This document shows positions 26,209-36,495 of a DNA stretch of 64,000 nt, piece after piece (position 1 is the stretch's first letter; each line of letters starts with the position of its first letter). A model generated the notes under the pieces. The model was given only the letters and a program-made list of their open reading frames with translations, did not search any database and was not told the origin of the DNA. This DNA is from Thraustochytrium sp. TN22 (lineage: Eukaryota; Sar; Bigyra; Thraustochytrida; Thraustochytriidae). Where the stretch lies: assembly GCA_013306675.1 (NCBI GenBank), contig JABLUY010000035.1, forward strand, positions 62,001 through 126,000. The letters run 5' to 3'. The position numbers and the translations under genes are program-made.

Positions 26209-27010
26209 ATGTCGACCTCGGCGCGGCGCAGGCTGCTGCGCGACTTCCGGCGTCTGCAGAACGATCCGCCGACGGGCATTTCCGCGGCGCCCATGGACGA
26301 CAACATCCTCAAGTGTACGTGGCGGTGGGAGGGGGGTGGGGGGGTCTCGGTGGGCGCGGTGAGGCGGGCGGAGCGAGGCGGAGCAGGGTGACTGACGGGT
26401 CGCGCGCGCTCTCGCTTGCGATGTTTTTGCTCACGTAGGGGCCGGCGTGATCTTTGGGCCGGACAGTTCCATCTGGGAGGGGGGCACGTTCAACCTGGTG
26501 CTCGAGTTCTCCGAGGAGTACCCGAACAAGCCGCCCAAGGTCCGCTTTGTGACCAAGATCTTCCACCCGAACGTGTACGCGGACGGCTCCATCTGCCTGG
26601 ACATTCTGCAGAATCAGTGGAGTCCGATTTACGATATCGCGGCCATCTTGACCAGCATCCAGTCGCTCCTGTGCGACCCAAACCCGAACAGCCCGGCAAA
26701 CTCGGAGGCGGCCAGCTTGTTCCAGTCCAACAAGCGTGAGTACAACCGGCGTGTGCGCGACATTGTCGAGCAGAGCTGGGTGGACGCCGGCGAGGGCGAC
26801 GACGACGACGAGGAGGGCGATGACGACGACGACGACGAGGAGGAGGACGATGATGATGACGACGACGACGACGATGATGATGATGATGACGACAATGACG
26901 ACGATGGTGATGCTGGCAAGGACAAGGTCGAGGCTGCATCATCTTCCTCAGCGGCGCCCAACAGCAGCAGCGCCGAGGCCGAGGCTTCGTCGGCGATGGA
27001 CACGGCTTAA
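26209..27010 (+). CDS. RAD6: Ubiquitin-conjugating enzyme E2, RAD6/UBC2 type, with acidic tail
   Basis: The exons are 26209-26314 and 26439-27010, giving 225 residues. The 124-nt intron (26315-26438) begins GTACGT, ends GTAG, and rejoins the conserved KW|AGVIFGP. The core matches RAD6 closely: [17 protein letters not shown] at the N-terminus, [31 protein letters not shown] with the catalytic cysteine at residue 88 as in yeast Rad6, and [12 protein letters not shown]. In other organisms RAD6 works with RAD18 on PCNA (DNA damage bypass), with BRE1 on histone H2B, and with UBR1 in the N-degron pathway. Residues 155-194 are an almost pure Asp/Glu tail like that of budding yeast Rad6, followed by a Ser/Ala-rich end of about 30 residues. 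Confidence 0.96.
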
Positions 27011-27632
27011 GTTCTCAAGAACGTTTTCAAGAACGAAGGAAGATGATGATGACGGCGAAGACGACGACAAAGGAGTATGGTAGCATTGGCCCCTACGAAA
27101 GCTAGCAAACATGCGAAAGAAAAAAGCAAAGGAAGAAATGTGCACGTGGCAAAAAAGCCAGAAGCGACTACTCCGTGCGCGCGCGAGGTTTTTGCGATTC
27201 GCGAAACATGCGTTGAATTTCAAATCTTGCGAACGAACGACTGCGCGCTACGATGTGTCGTGTGATCCATCTCGTACGCATACTGCTCGCAAAAGGAAAC
27301 TTGACTTGCCTTGCCTACAAGCAGAGAGCGTGGTTGATAAAAGAATCGAGCTCTTGTTGGCTCTTGTTCATGGTTTTAGTAAAGATGAAATCATCAGGGC
27401 TTCTACACCAGGGCCCGCCCAAGCATCCATCCATCCAACATTGCAGCATGCGCGACCTGGACTTGTCTTCTGCTTTTGCAGACCAGATGTTCATGAAGAG
27501 CCGATGGAAAGCATGCGCATGAAAGTAGAACGGATGAACGAAGGGACGGACGACGAGGACGGCGAAAACGCCAGGCAGGTAAAACTACCCAAGGTAGGTA
27601 GGTAGATCGGTAGGATCGCGGCCAGGCGAAGC
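27011..27632. other. Convergent intergenic region, RAD6 / P-type ATPase
   Basis: This 622-bp region is less GC-rich than its surroundings and holds the 3' ends of two convergent genes. A plus-strand frame at 27111-27605 exists but has no recognisable domain. GGTAGGTAGGTAG-type repeats lie near 27593-27605. I see no gene here. Confidence 0.4.
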
Positions 27633-30600
27633 TTAATGGTGCACGGTGTTGGAGTGCATGGTCGCGGAGCGCACCGAGTCGGGCGGCGCGTAGGGCTCCT
27701 CCGGGGCGTGGATCTCATCGTCGAACAGCTCATCGGGCTCGTTATCGTCGGTGTCAACACCCTGCGACTTGAGCGAGCGGCGGATGGCCTTCTCGGCCTC
27801 CATGACGAGGAAGTCCACAAGCATGAAGGCAATGGTGATGGCCCAACCGATGCCGTTCTGGGGACGCATGCCGAAGACAATGTCGTTGAGGCCCGGAATG
27901 TAGGTGATGCAGATCTGGAGGACGACGACGATGGCGACCGAGTACCAGGCGTACTTGTTGTCACGGAAGAGGCGCGGGTGAATAGAGGAGTTGTACGCAA
28001 AGCGGGCGGAAAGCATGATGGAGATGGCGCCAAAGGTGAGGGTGTTGGAGGCCTGCGAGCGGAGCTGACCAGCAGCACTCTTGAAGCACTCGTCCGACTC
28101 ATCGTAAAAGGTCTCGGCGTGCGCCTCCGTGTTGGTGGGGCAGTCCTCAATGACATAGTCGGAGGTGAGCGGGCGCATGATGAAGACGGAGCCGACGGTG
28201 GTGGCGACGAGAACGATCGTGCCGATAGCGATGCGGAGAAGCAGGAAGCGGCCGATGAGGCGCTTGCCGACGCGGCGAGGCGGGAGCTTCATGATACCAT
28301 CCTCGGGGATCTCGACAGCAAGAACGAAGCCGAGGGTGACGGCGCAGATGAGGTTGCAGTAGAGCACCTGAATCGGGGTGAGCGGGGAGAACTCCATGCC
28401 GCAGATGATGCCGAAGAGCACGGTCATGCCCTGCGCGTTGTTCACCGGGGTGTTGAAGAGAAGGACCTTGCGAAGGTTGTCCCAGACGGCACGGCCCTCC
28501 TTGACGGCACGGACGATAGTGGCGAAGTTGTCGTCAGCGAGAATCATCTCAGCGGCCTCACGGGCCACATCGGTACCTTCCTTGCCCATGGCGACACCCA
28601 TGTCGGCGGCCTTGAGCGCGGGGGCGTCGTTGACACCGTCGCCGGTCATGGAGGACACCTGGCCCTCGGCCTGGAGCGCCTTGACAATGCGGATCTTGTT
28701 CTCGGGGGAGGCGCGGGCGAAGACGTTGTAGTTCATGACGACCTTGCGGAGCTCCTCGTCCGAGAGGGCGTCGAGCTCGGGGCCGGTGATGGCCTCCGGG
28801 TGGCCCTCGTCGACAATGCCGAGCTGGTCGCCGATGGCGAGCGCGGTGGCCTTGTGGTCGCCGGTGATCATCTTGACAGTCACGCCGGCGCCGTGGGCCT
28901 CCTTGATGGCGCTCACACACTCCGGGCGGGGCGGGTCAACAATGGCGCAGATGCCAACGATGGTGAGCCAGGGCTCGTCGCGCTGCACAAACTCGGGGCC
29001 GAGGGCCTCGCCGGGCTTGGCGGCGTCCGCGGGGACGACGGCGCGGCAGAGGGCGAGGCAGCGGAGGCCGTGCGAGGACAGGTTGTGGGCAGCGTCAAGC
29101 CAGTAGTCGCGGTTGATGGGCTCCGAGCTGCCGACGTCGCCGTTCTTGGCCTGGTGCGAGGCCATGGCGATGAGGCGATCCGGGGCGCCCTTGACGTGGA
29201 CGACGACACCTTCATCGATCTGGTCAATCTCCGGGATGGGGTTGGACAGGGTGGCCATGAACTTGTACTCGGAGGAGAAGGGCACCTGGTTGATGACCGG
29301 CTGGTCCTCGCGGAGCTTGACGTAGTCGATGTTGGAGAAGTAGGCAGCGCGGACAATGGCAATCTCAGTGGGGTTGCCGATCTCGCCGTCGCGGCCGCCG
29401 TCCGTGCCGAGCATAGCGTTGGAGCAGACGATACCGCCCGAGAGGGCGCCGCGGAGGAACTCGTACGAGGGGGACTCGCCGTTCTTGACAGGGGAAGTCT
29501 GGGCCTCGGAGTTCTCGTCGACCTTCACGTCCTCGGGGCCGGCCTCGGCCTCCTTGGGCTTCTCGCCCTCCTTGACGCGCGTGTGCGACATGAACTTGTC
29601 GTCGCGGACGAAGTTCTCCGGCATGCGGTCCTTGGCGTCCGTGTCGAAGCGGTAGCGGGCGTTGGAGGTGACGAAGCAGGTGAGCGTCATCTCGTTCTTG
29701 GTGAGCGTGCCGGTCTTGTCCGAGCAGATGACCGTGACGGAGCCGAGCGTCTCCACCGCGGGCAGAATGCGGACGATGGCGTTGTGCTTGGCCATGTTGG
29801 AAACGGCGTAGGCGTAGGTGAGGGTGACGATGGCAGCCAGACCCTCGGGAATCATGGCGACGGCAGTGACGAGGGCGGTCGACACGCCCTCGAGCGCCTT
29901 GTGGCCGTTCCGCTCGCCGGGCACCGTGAAGAAATAGACGAGGAAGGTGACGATGGCGGTGGTGATGACAAAGGCGGCGATCCAGCGCGAGACCATGTCG
30001 ATCTGCTTGAGCACAGCCGTCTTCTTGGACTCGACCTGGGAAACAAGCGCGTTGATCTCACCGATCTCCGTTTCATCACCACAGGCGACGGCGATGCCGA
30101 CGGCCTCGCCCTGAGCCACCAGGGTCGCGCTAAAGCCCATGTTCTTGCGGTCGCCGAGCGGGACGCTCTGCGGGTTCTCCGCCTCGATGGGCTCCACCTT
30201 CTTCTCCACGGGCAGCGACTCGCCGGTGAGCGCCGCCTCGGTCGAGGTCAGGTTCGACACCTTGACCATGCGCACGTCGGCCGGGATGCGGTCGCCGGTG
30301 CCGAGCACGATCAGGTCACCAAGAACGACGTTCTCGGCCGGGATGCCCTTGCGGGTGCCGCCGCGGATCACGGTGGCGTCCGACGAGAGCATGGCCTTGA
30401 GCGCATCGGCCGACTTCTCGGCCGAGCCCTCCTGCGCGATACCAATCCACGTGTTGAGCACGATGACACCGACGATGAGCGCGACCTCAATGAACGAGGT
30501 AACGCGCTCCTCGCCCTCCGAGATGCCGCCCTTGATGGCCGACACGACGGCCACGACGATCAGAATGAACACAAGCACGTTGGCGATCTGATCCCAGATG

Positions 30601-30791
30601 CGCTCAAGCATCGTCTTCTTCTTCGCCTCCGTCAGCTTGTTCGGACCGTACTTCTCCAGGCGCGCCGCCGCCTCCTCGTCCGTCAGGCCCTTTTGGAGAT
30701 CCGTCTCCATCTTCTGAGCCACATCCTCGATGGGCATGACGTGCCATGGCTCCTTGGGCTCCCTCTGCTCCTTCTTCTTGTCCTTGCCCAT
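27633..30791 (-). CDS. P2-type cation-transporting ATPase
   Basis: 1,052 residues with no intron, starting at the first true ATG ([12 protein letters not shown]). All P-type hallmarks are present: an N-terminal cation-ATPase domain ([19 protein letters not shown]), the actuator loop with TGES, the TM4 motif MIPEGLAA, the phosphorylation site SDKTGTLT (Asp at about residue 358), the KGAPDRL nucleotide-binding motif, [10 protein letters not shown], and the hinge [11 protein letters not shown] at about 716-725. It belongs to the P2 group of Ca2+-, H+/K+- or Na+-pumping ATPases. TM5-TM6 read [11 protein letters not shown] and [12 protein letters not shown], more like bacterial PacL-type pumps than SERCA. 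The SERCA Ca2+ ligands E771 and D800 appear to be replaced by Gln and Ala, so the transported ion cannot be assigned. There are about 10 transmembrane segments. Confidence 0.92.
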   Translation of the reverse strand: MGKDKKKEQREPKEPWHVMPIEDVAQKMETDLQKGLTDEEAAARLEKYGPNKLTEAKKKTMLERIWDQIANVLVFILIVVAVVSAIKGGISEGEERVTSFIEVALIVGVIVLNTWIGIAQEGSAEKSADALKAMLSSDATVIRGGTRKGIPAENVVLGDLIVLGTGDRIPADVRMVKVSNLTSTEAALTGESLPVEKKVEPIEAENPQSVPLGDRKNMGFSATLVAQGEAVGIAVACGDETEIGEINALVSQVESKKTAVLKQIDMVSRWIAAFVITTAIVTFLVYFFTVPGERNGHKALEGVSTALVTAVAMIPEGLAAIVTLTYAYAVSNMAKHNAIVRILPAVETLGSVTVICSDKTGTLTKNEMTLTCFVTSNARYRFDTDAKDRMPENFVRDDKFMSHTRVKEGEKPKEAEAGPEDVKVDENSEAQTSPVKNGESPSYEFLRGALSGGIVCSNAMLGTDGGRDGEIGNPTEIAIVRAAYFSNIDYVKLREDQPVINQVPFSSEYKFMATLSNPIPEIDQIDEGVVVHVKGAPDRLIAMASHQAKNGDVGSSEPINRDYWLDAAHNLSSHGLRCLALCRAVVPADAAKPGEALGPEFVQRDEPWLTIVGICAIVDPPRPECVSAIKEAHGAGVTVKMITGDHKATALAIGDQLGIVDEGHPEAITGPELDALSDEELRKVVMNYNVFARASPENKIRIVKALQAEGQVSSMTGDGVNDAPALKAADMGVAMGKEGTDVAREAAEMILADDNFATIVRAVKEGRAVWDNLRKVLLFNTPVNNAQGMTVLFGIICGMEFSPLTPIQVLYCNLICAVTLGFVLAVEIPEDGIMKLPPRRVGKRLIGRFLLLRIAIGTIVLVATTVGSVFIMRPLTSDYVIEDCPTNTEAHAETFYDESDECFKSAAGQLRSQASNTLTFGAISIMLSARFAYNSSIHPRLFRDNKYAWYSVAIVVVLQICITYIPGLNDIVFGMRPQNGIGWAITIAFMLVDFLVMEAEKAIRRSLKSQGVDTDDNEPDELFDDEIHAPEEPYAPPDSVRSATMHSNTVHH

Positions 30792-31686
30792 CTTGTCCAA
30801 GCTGCTGTCCTGCTGCTAATGATCCAGTTCCTCGTCCGTCAGTGCTCCTGCTCCGCGTTTCCCTTCCTTCCTTCCTTCCCGCGGCCTCCGCCCCACGCCA
30901 CGCCACGCCACGCACGACTCTCCCTCTCGTCGACCTGCCCGCTCCGCGCCCGCCCGCCGCCTGCCCGCGCGACGCAGAGGAGTTCCGGCTCTGCCCGCCG
31001 CGGGACCTCTCCGGCGCCCCTTTCCTCCCCTTCTCCGTCCTTTGCACGACCGTGCGAGACGACGACAACGTGGCCCACAGCGGCGTCGAGAGAGAGAGGA
31101 AGCAGAGGCGGCGAAAGAAACAAAGGCTCGCCTGCCTTGGCCGCGAGCCACTCAGCCGCAACGCTCGCCGCTTTCCGCCCCGGACAGACGCGCCGCTCTG
31201 CCTCGCCGGCCGCGACCGCCCTCCGCCCGCGGAGCCTGGCCCCGCCAGGCGCGCCGCGCCGCCGCACGGACGCGCCGCGCACAGACTCGCTCGCCATCTT
31301 TCCATCGGCCGTCTCCGCCCGCGCGCCGCCAGCACGGTCCCGAGCGATGAATCCATGCACCCTCATCCGCTCGTAGATCCGCGCCGACCACTGCAGACCA
31401 GAGCCTGGCGGAACAAGCACGACAGCAGGCTGCGGCCGCGCCGTCGACGCGCAGCGCCTCGCGCGCACGCACTCGCACGCACGCCGCCTCAACGCCGCCC
31501 GCGCTTCCAGCCAGCTCCGCTCCGGCGGCCCCGCGCTGCGTTGGCGCTCAGGCTCGAGGATCGCGGCGCGCTCGCCGGCCGCGCCCGCGCGACTTCGCAC
31601 GCCGCCCACGCTCTCTCTCGCTCTCTCTCCGCGCCACCCGCCGCGCTCACTGGGGGCGCCGCGCGCCGAGCAGACTCAACGCAGTG

Positions 31687-31722
31687 CCAGCCAGCCAGCC
31701 AGCCAGGAGGCAGGAGGCAGCC
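31687..31722. repeat. CCAG/CAGG tetranucleotide repeat
   Basis: A run of CCAG units followed by GCAGGAG and GGCAG units. Related GGCA and GGCT units recur at 31849-31880 and about 32636-32658. Confidence 0.8.
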
Positions 31723-31848
31723 AGGCTGCTGCTGCCTGTAATGGCGCCGCTGCTGCGCCGCCGCTGCGCCGCCGCGCCGCCGCGCCGCTGCGCCTCGCGC
31801 CCGCGAACCGGCCGCCAACGCCGCCCGCGCCGCGCTCGGAAACGAGAG

Positions 31849-31880
31849 GCAGGCAGGCAGGCAGGCTGGCTGGCTGGCTA
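31849..31880. repeat. GGCA then GGCT tetranucleotide repeat
   Basis: Consecutive GGCA units switch to GGCT units, making a short imperfect inverted arrangement. Confidence 0.8.
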
Positions 31881-34800
31881 GCGGGCGAGAGGGCGCGCCC
31901 GGCAGCGAAGCGGCAGCGAAGGAGGGAGGCGACGAGGAGGAGATGGCCAGAGCCATGGCTGCTGAAAGGAGGCGAGCTTTGCTCGGCAGCACGCGCGAAG
32001 CAGGGGATGGTGTCGGCACTCGCTTGTGCCAACGAATCTATGCGTGCACTTGCGCCGGGCCAGGTCCCACTTGCGCCACTGCCTGAGCTTCTCGCCTCTC
32101 ACTTGCTGGCGACAGCGCACACCTTGGGTGCCCATGGATGCTCTCTGGCGCAGAATCTGCGCTCAGAAAAGACGCGGCCTCGCTCTCCTTGCTCTCTCTT
32201 GCTCTCTCTCTCTCTCCGCCCTCGCGCAAGCTCTCGCCCTCGCGCTCGCCCTCGCCGCGCTCATGTACCGCGCCCGCGCTCGGCCTCCTCCGCCGCTTCT
32301 GGCAGGCTAGCCAGCCGCCAGCCAGCCAGGCGGGAAGAAAAGGTGCCGAGTGCGATGCTGCGTCATGAGCTCGTCATCGCCCCGCCGCGCGCTCGCTCGC
32401 CAGAACCAGCCGCGCTCGCCGCCGCCGCCGCTCTCGCCGCCGCTCTCGCCGCCGCTCTCCGCCGCCCGCCGCCTTGCCTTGCCTTGCCCTGCCCTGCCGC
32501 CACGACTCACTCACCTTGAAGCGCCGCGCGCTGCCGGCCTGCTGCTCCGTGCAGCAGCCGAGCCGAGTTCAGGTTCTGCCTGCGCGCCGGGTGCTGCTCG
32601 CTCGTTGCCTCCGCGCAGGTACTGCGCTGCCGGCCGGCAAGCAGGCAGGCAGGCAGGTGCCGAGCCGAGTAGAGCCGAGCCAGCCGGCCTCGGCGAGAAG
32701 TGAAGTGACGCAAACCTGCCGGCGGAGGTCCGACTGCGCTTCCCGCAACAAAGTTGAACAAACAAACAAACAGCGCCGCGCGGCCACGCGCCCGCGCCGC
32801 GCCGCCGCCGCGCCGCCGCCTGTGCGGCAGCCAGCCGGCAGCCAGCCTCCCCTCCCGCGAGGCGAGCAGCCTGAGCCTAAGCTAGCTTCAGGCCGGTGCA
32901 GCCCCCCGCCCCGCTCAACGGGTCTCTCGCGCCGCGCCTGCGCCGCCGCGCCCAGCGGGGACGCCCGCCGCGGGTCCCTGCATCTGCGCCGCGCCACGCG
33001 GCCGCCAGCGGATGCGGCGCGGGCGCGGGCGCGGGCGCGGGCGCGCGCTTGGCTCGCCGCAGGCGCACGCGGCGCGGCGCACTGCAGCGGCGCTGCGCAG
33101 CGCTGCAGCCCGACTGCGCAATGGCGCGGCGCAACTCGCAACTCGCGGCCGGGCCGGCCGCGAGGCCTGCGGAGTGAGCGAAGGCTTGAAGCAGGCAGGC
33201 GGCCAGGAGGGCAGGCGTCGCGCTGCTTCGCCCGCGCAGCATTTCATGCGCGCCCGGCCGATGACGAGAGAGGAAAGAAGGCAGCCTGCCGAGTACGGAC
33301 GCGTCGTGGCGTCGCCTGGTCGCGGCGCCGCCGAGGCGAGGCGAGGCGAGGCGATCGGCTGCCAGTGGCTGGCTGAGGCGACGTTTCAACTCCCCGAGAT
33401 GGCTGCATCGCATCGTCAGGATTCTCTCATCATCACCTACGCATTATCGCATCTCAGCTCATCGGACCGCCGGGCCGCACTGCACTGCGGCAGCGGCACT
33501 GCAGGTTGGGCAGGTCAGGCGTAACCCTACTGTAGGCACTGCAGTGCAGTGGTGATGGCAGCCACTGTCGCGCGCGAGCGATCACGACAGAAGATGCGAG
33601 CAAGCGCGAGCAAGCGAGCAGGCACCGCAGCTTGCAAGCGGCGCCGCGGCCATTGGTTGGCCGCGGCCGAGGGCGCCGCCGCCGCGGCCGCGCCATACCG
33701 TGACGCGACGAGGAAGAACGAAGACTCAAGTCGAGACCGCCGCTGGCCAGCCAGCCACCCGACTCGGAGCGCCCGGCTCCGGATCGGCCGCAACCGCGCA
33801 GCAGCAGCTGCGAGCCGCACGTGCAGGCTTGCTTGCCTCCGCGGGCAGGGGGCACGCGCAGCGTCAGCGCGCCGTTGCAGCCGCGGCCGTCTCGCTGCGT
33901 GTCCGACGACGTGCCGGCGCCCGCGCAGTTTTTCCGTGGCTGCCCTCCCCTCCTCCCCACACAACGGATCTCTCTCGTTCTCTCGCCGCGGCAGGACGAG
34001 CCTGAGGCCGCCGCCGGCCCGCCGCGAACGCGCTTACTGTTTTAACTTAGCACTCGAGGCTCGAGCGCGGCCCAGCCGTTGAGCGCCTTGCAAGGCTTGC
34101 CGCTCCGCTTGCGGGAGGGCGCGGAATCGGTCCGGTGAGGCTCTTCTCGAGCCGCCGTCGGCCTGCACGGCTTCTCGTCTTATCTTGCCGGGCGACGGCC
34201 AGCCGGGCCGAGACTCTCAAGTTGGAACTAGCCGCGCCTGGAATTGTGACGCTTTTCGCTGGCCCGCCGCCGGAAAGAGCGCGTGGCCGCCGTGGCGGCG
34301 GTGTTGCGACGGAAAAGAGAAAACTGCACGGAAGGGTGGCGAGCGTGGCGAGCGTGGGACCCTTAGCTTGATCTTTTCGCCGGCCGCCTGGCGGCTTGGG
34401 GACTGCGAACGCGCGCACAAAGCCACAGAAGCCAGCTGCGCTGCGAGGAATGCTGGCAGAACTCGTGCGAGCTTGGGCGCGGTTTTGGTCTGGCTCGTCT
34501 GGGCTGCTTTGGCCTCGCAAACTCACGGGCGGCGTGCGCGCGGGTTGCGCGGCGTGACAAACTCGCTGCATGCAGCCCGAGTGCAGCAACTCTGTCGTTT
34601 TCTTTGTTTGGATCTGACCTGAGACGACGAGCCGCCTGCCGCAGCCGTGCCATGGCATCCATGCTCGCAGCCTGACGATAAGAACGCGGCTCCGTCTCCG
34701 AATTCTGTCACCTCCATGAACCCGTCGCTGAGCGCATGGCCCGCAAAGCTGCGAATACGGAGAACACGAGTCGAACTTGCGTCTTGCTGCGTCTTGCAAC

Positions 34801-35658
34801 ATTGAGCACCCCTTGCGCCATTGCGAGCCCACACAGCACAAACTTGTGAAGCACTGGCCCACGAAAACGTCCTCGCAAGTCGAGGACTTGGTCGTTGCAG
34901 GTTGGGCCCTTCAAGCTGCCTGCGAAGATCTTAGTGATCTGGCACCCAACGCGAGCACCGAGGGTGACTTTTGATCGCCACACGGTCCACACCCCAACGT
35001 GACGCCACGCAACCCCAGCCACCTCTTGTAAGCTAGGAGCTGACGCTAGCTTGTCTCCCTCTTCTTGCACTGCAGTTGTACTCGCACAAGCTCCGAAGCC
35101 TGTGCGCCGCGCGGGGCGGGGCGGCCCTCCATTCGCGACACGCACACACAAACACACACGCAAGCCCGAGTCGAGCTTCCTCGTTCTCACGTGGCGCATC
35201 CGCCCACCATGACCACTGCAGCGGGTGCTCCACTGCATCTCGAATCTCAGGCAGGCTTGCTGACTTAGCCTTGCTTGCGCCCAGGCGTCTGCGCGCCGCC
35301 TTCAATTGAAGTGGCCCCGGGCTCGGATTGAGAATAGGCCGCGTCCCCGGGTGATATGCCCTATTCCCTTTTGCGCTTCAGGCTGCGCTGGATAAGAGGA
35401 GAGAGAGAGACTCGCGGGTCGCCGTCGCCGCACGGCGCTCGGGCGGCGCGCGCGCGGGCGGCGCCCGCGGCAGCAGCAGCAGACCGAGAGCGGCGGGCGC
35501 ACCACGGAGCGGCGAGCGGTGGCGAGCGGTGGCGAGCGGCAGCGGTCGGGCAGCGCAGCGGCGCAGCCCAGCGAGAGGCGGCGGCCCGGGGTCCTGGCAG
35601 CGAGCGCAGAACCCGAGGCGCACAGGGCTCGTAGAAGGCCTCGGACGACACCGAGGTC

Positions 35659-36495
35659 ATGATGATGCAGCAGCTGCGCGCGGTGGCGAGGGCAACGACG
35701 GCGGCCGTGGCGCGGAGGCGCGTGCACACCAAGCCCGAGTCGTGGGTGTCCACGCGCACGACGCGTGTGCAGAGCACCGGGCTCGAGGTCGTCACCTATG
35801 GCGCGCGCCAAGACAACTACGGCTTCCTCGTGCGCGGCGGCGGCGAGACCGTGGCGGTGGACACGCCCGAGTGGGCGCCGCTGCTCAACGCGCTGCACGG
35901 CGCGCCGCTCGACGCCGTGCTCACCACGCACGGCCACGGCGACCACGTCGCTGGCAACGCGCAGGCGTCCTTGCACGCCGGCGCTACCCTGCGCGTCTTC
36001 GGCCCGGCCGACGAGAAGGCGCGCATCCCCGCGCTCACGCACCCCGTGCGTCCCGGCGACTCACTCCAGATCGCTGGCGAGCAGGTAGAGGTCATCGACG
36101 TGTCCGGCCACACCCTGGGTCACGTCGCCTATTACTTCACCAAGTCCCGTGTCCTCTTCCCCGGCGACGCCGTCTTCCCGCTCGGCTGCGGCCGCGTCTT
36201 CGAGGGCACCTTCAAGGACGCCTACGACGGCCTCCAGCGCATCAAGGCGCTCCCGCCCGACACCCTCGTCTTCTCGGCGCACGAGTATGCCCTCTCCAAC
36301 GCCGCCTTCGCCCTCGACGCCTTCCCCTCCGACTCCGACCTCGCCTCCCGCGTCGACGAGCTCCGCGCCTACGTTGCTGCGCGCGAGCCCACCGTCCCGG
36401 TCTCTCTCGCCCAGGAGATGCATTACAACCCCTTCCTCCGGGCCCCGGACCTTCAGACCTACACCGACCTGCGCCTGCGCAAGGACGACTTTTGA
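35659..36495 (+). CDS. GLO2: Glyoxalase II (hydroxyacylglutathione hydrolase), probably mitochondrial
   Basis: 278 residues, no intron, with three consecutive ATGs at the start; the first is taken. The metallo-beta-lactamase fold ligands are all visible: THGHGDH (H91, H93, D95, H96), SGHTLGH (H149), LFPGDAVFPLGCGRVFEG (D168) and SAHEYALSNAAFA (H206). These match the glyoxalase II pattern of THxHxDH, then GHT, GD, and GHEYxxxN. The enzyme hydrolyses S-lactoylglutathione to lactate and glutathione, finishing methylglyoxal detoxification. The first about 25 residues (QQLRAVARATTAAVARRRVH) form an Arg/Ala-rich amphipathic leader, typical of a mitochondrial targeting sequence. The C-terminal substrate-binding region is shorter than the usual form, and the protein ends LRLRKDDF. 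Confidence 0.9.
   Translation: MMMQQLRAVARATTAAVARRRVHTKPESWVSTRTTRVQSTGLEVVTYGARQDNYGFLVRGGGETVAVDTPEWAPLLNALHGAPLDAVLTTHGHGDHVAGNAQASLHAGATLRVFGPADEKARIPALTHPVRPGDSLQIAGEQVEVIDVSGHTLGHVAYYFTKSRVLFPGDAVFPLGCGRVFEGTFKDAYDGLQRIKALPPDTLVFSAHEYALSNAAFALDAFPSDSDLASRVDELRAYVAAREPTVPVSLAQEMHYNPFLRAPDLQTYTDLRLRKDDF

Larger units (their letters stand above)
30792..35658. other. 4.9-kb region without a recognisable gene
   Basis: This region lies between the ATPase and glyoxalase II genes, which are transcribed away from it. It is very GC-rich to about 34.1 kb and then more balanced. Open frames are present on both strands but are Arg/Ala/Pro-rich, overlap each other, and show no domain I recognise. 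It holds several simple repeats of the GCAG/CCAG/GGCT family and an AAAC run near 32756-32772. It may hold both promoters, long leaders, upstream introns or a non-coding RNA; the sequence does not decide. Confidence 0.5.

Noticed and set aside
27111-27605. 164-codon plus-strand frame between RAD6 and the ATPase
   Set aside because: It lies in a lower-GC 3' flank, has unusual composition, and no domain. It cannot be excluded but is not supported.
27636-31376. 1,246-codon open frame antisense to the P-type ATPase
   Set aside because: It mirrors the ATPase reading frame. Strong G/C at third codon positions removes stops from the opposite strand, and the protein shows no domain.
34047-34862. 271-codon minus-strand frame in the 4.9-kb gap
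   Set aside because: Arg/Ser/Pro-rich, overlapped by frames on the other strand, and with no domain or conserved motif.
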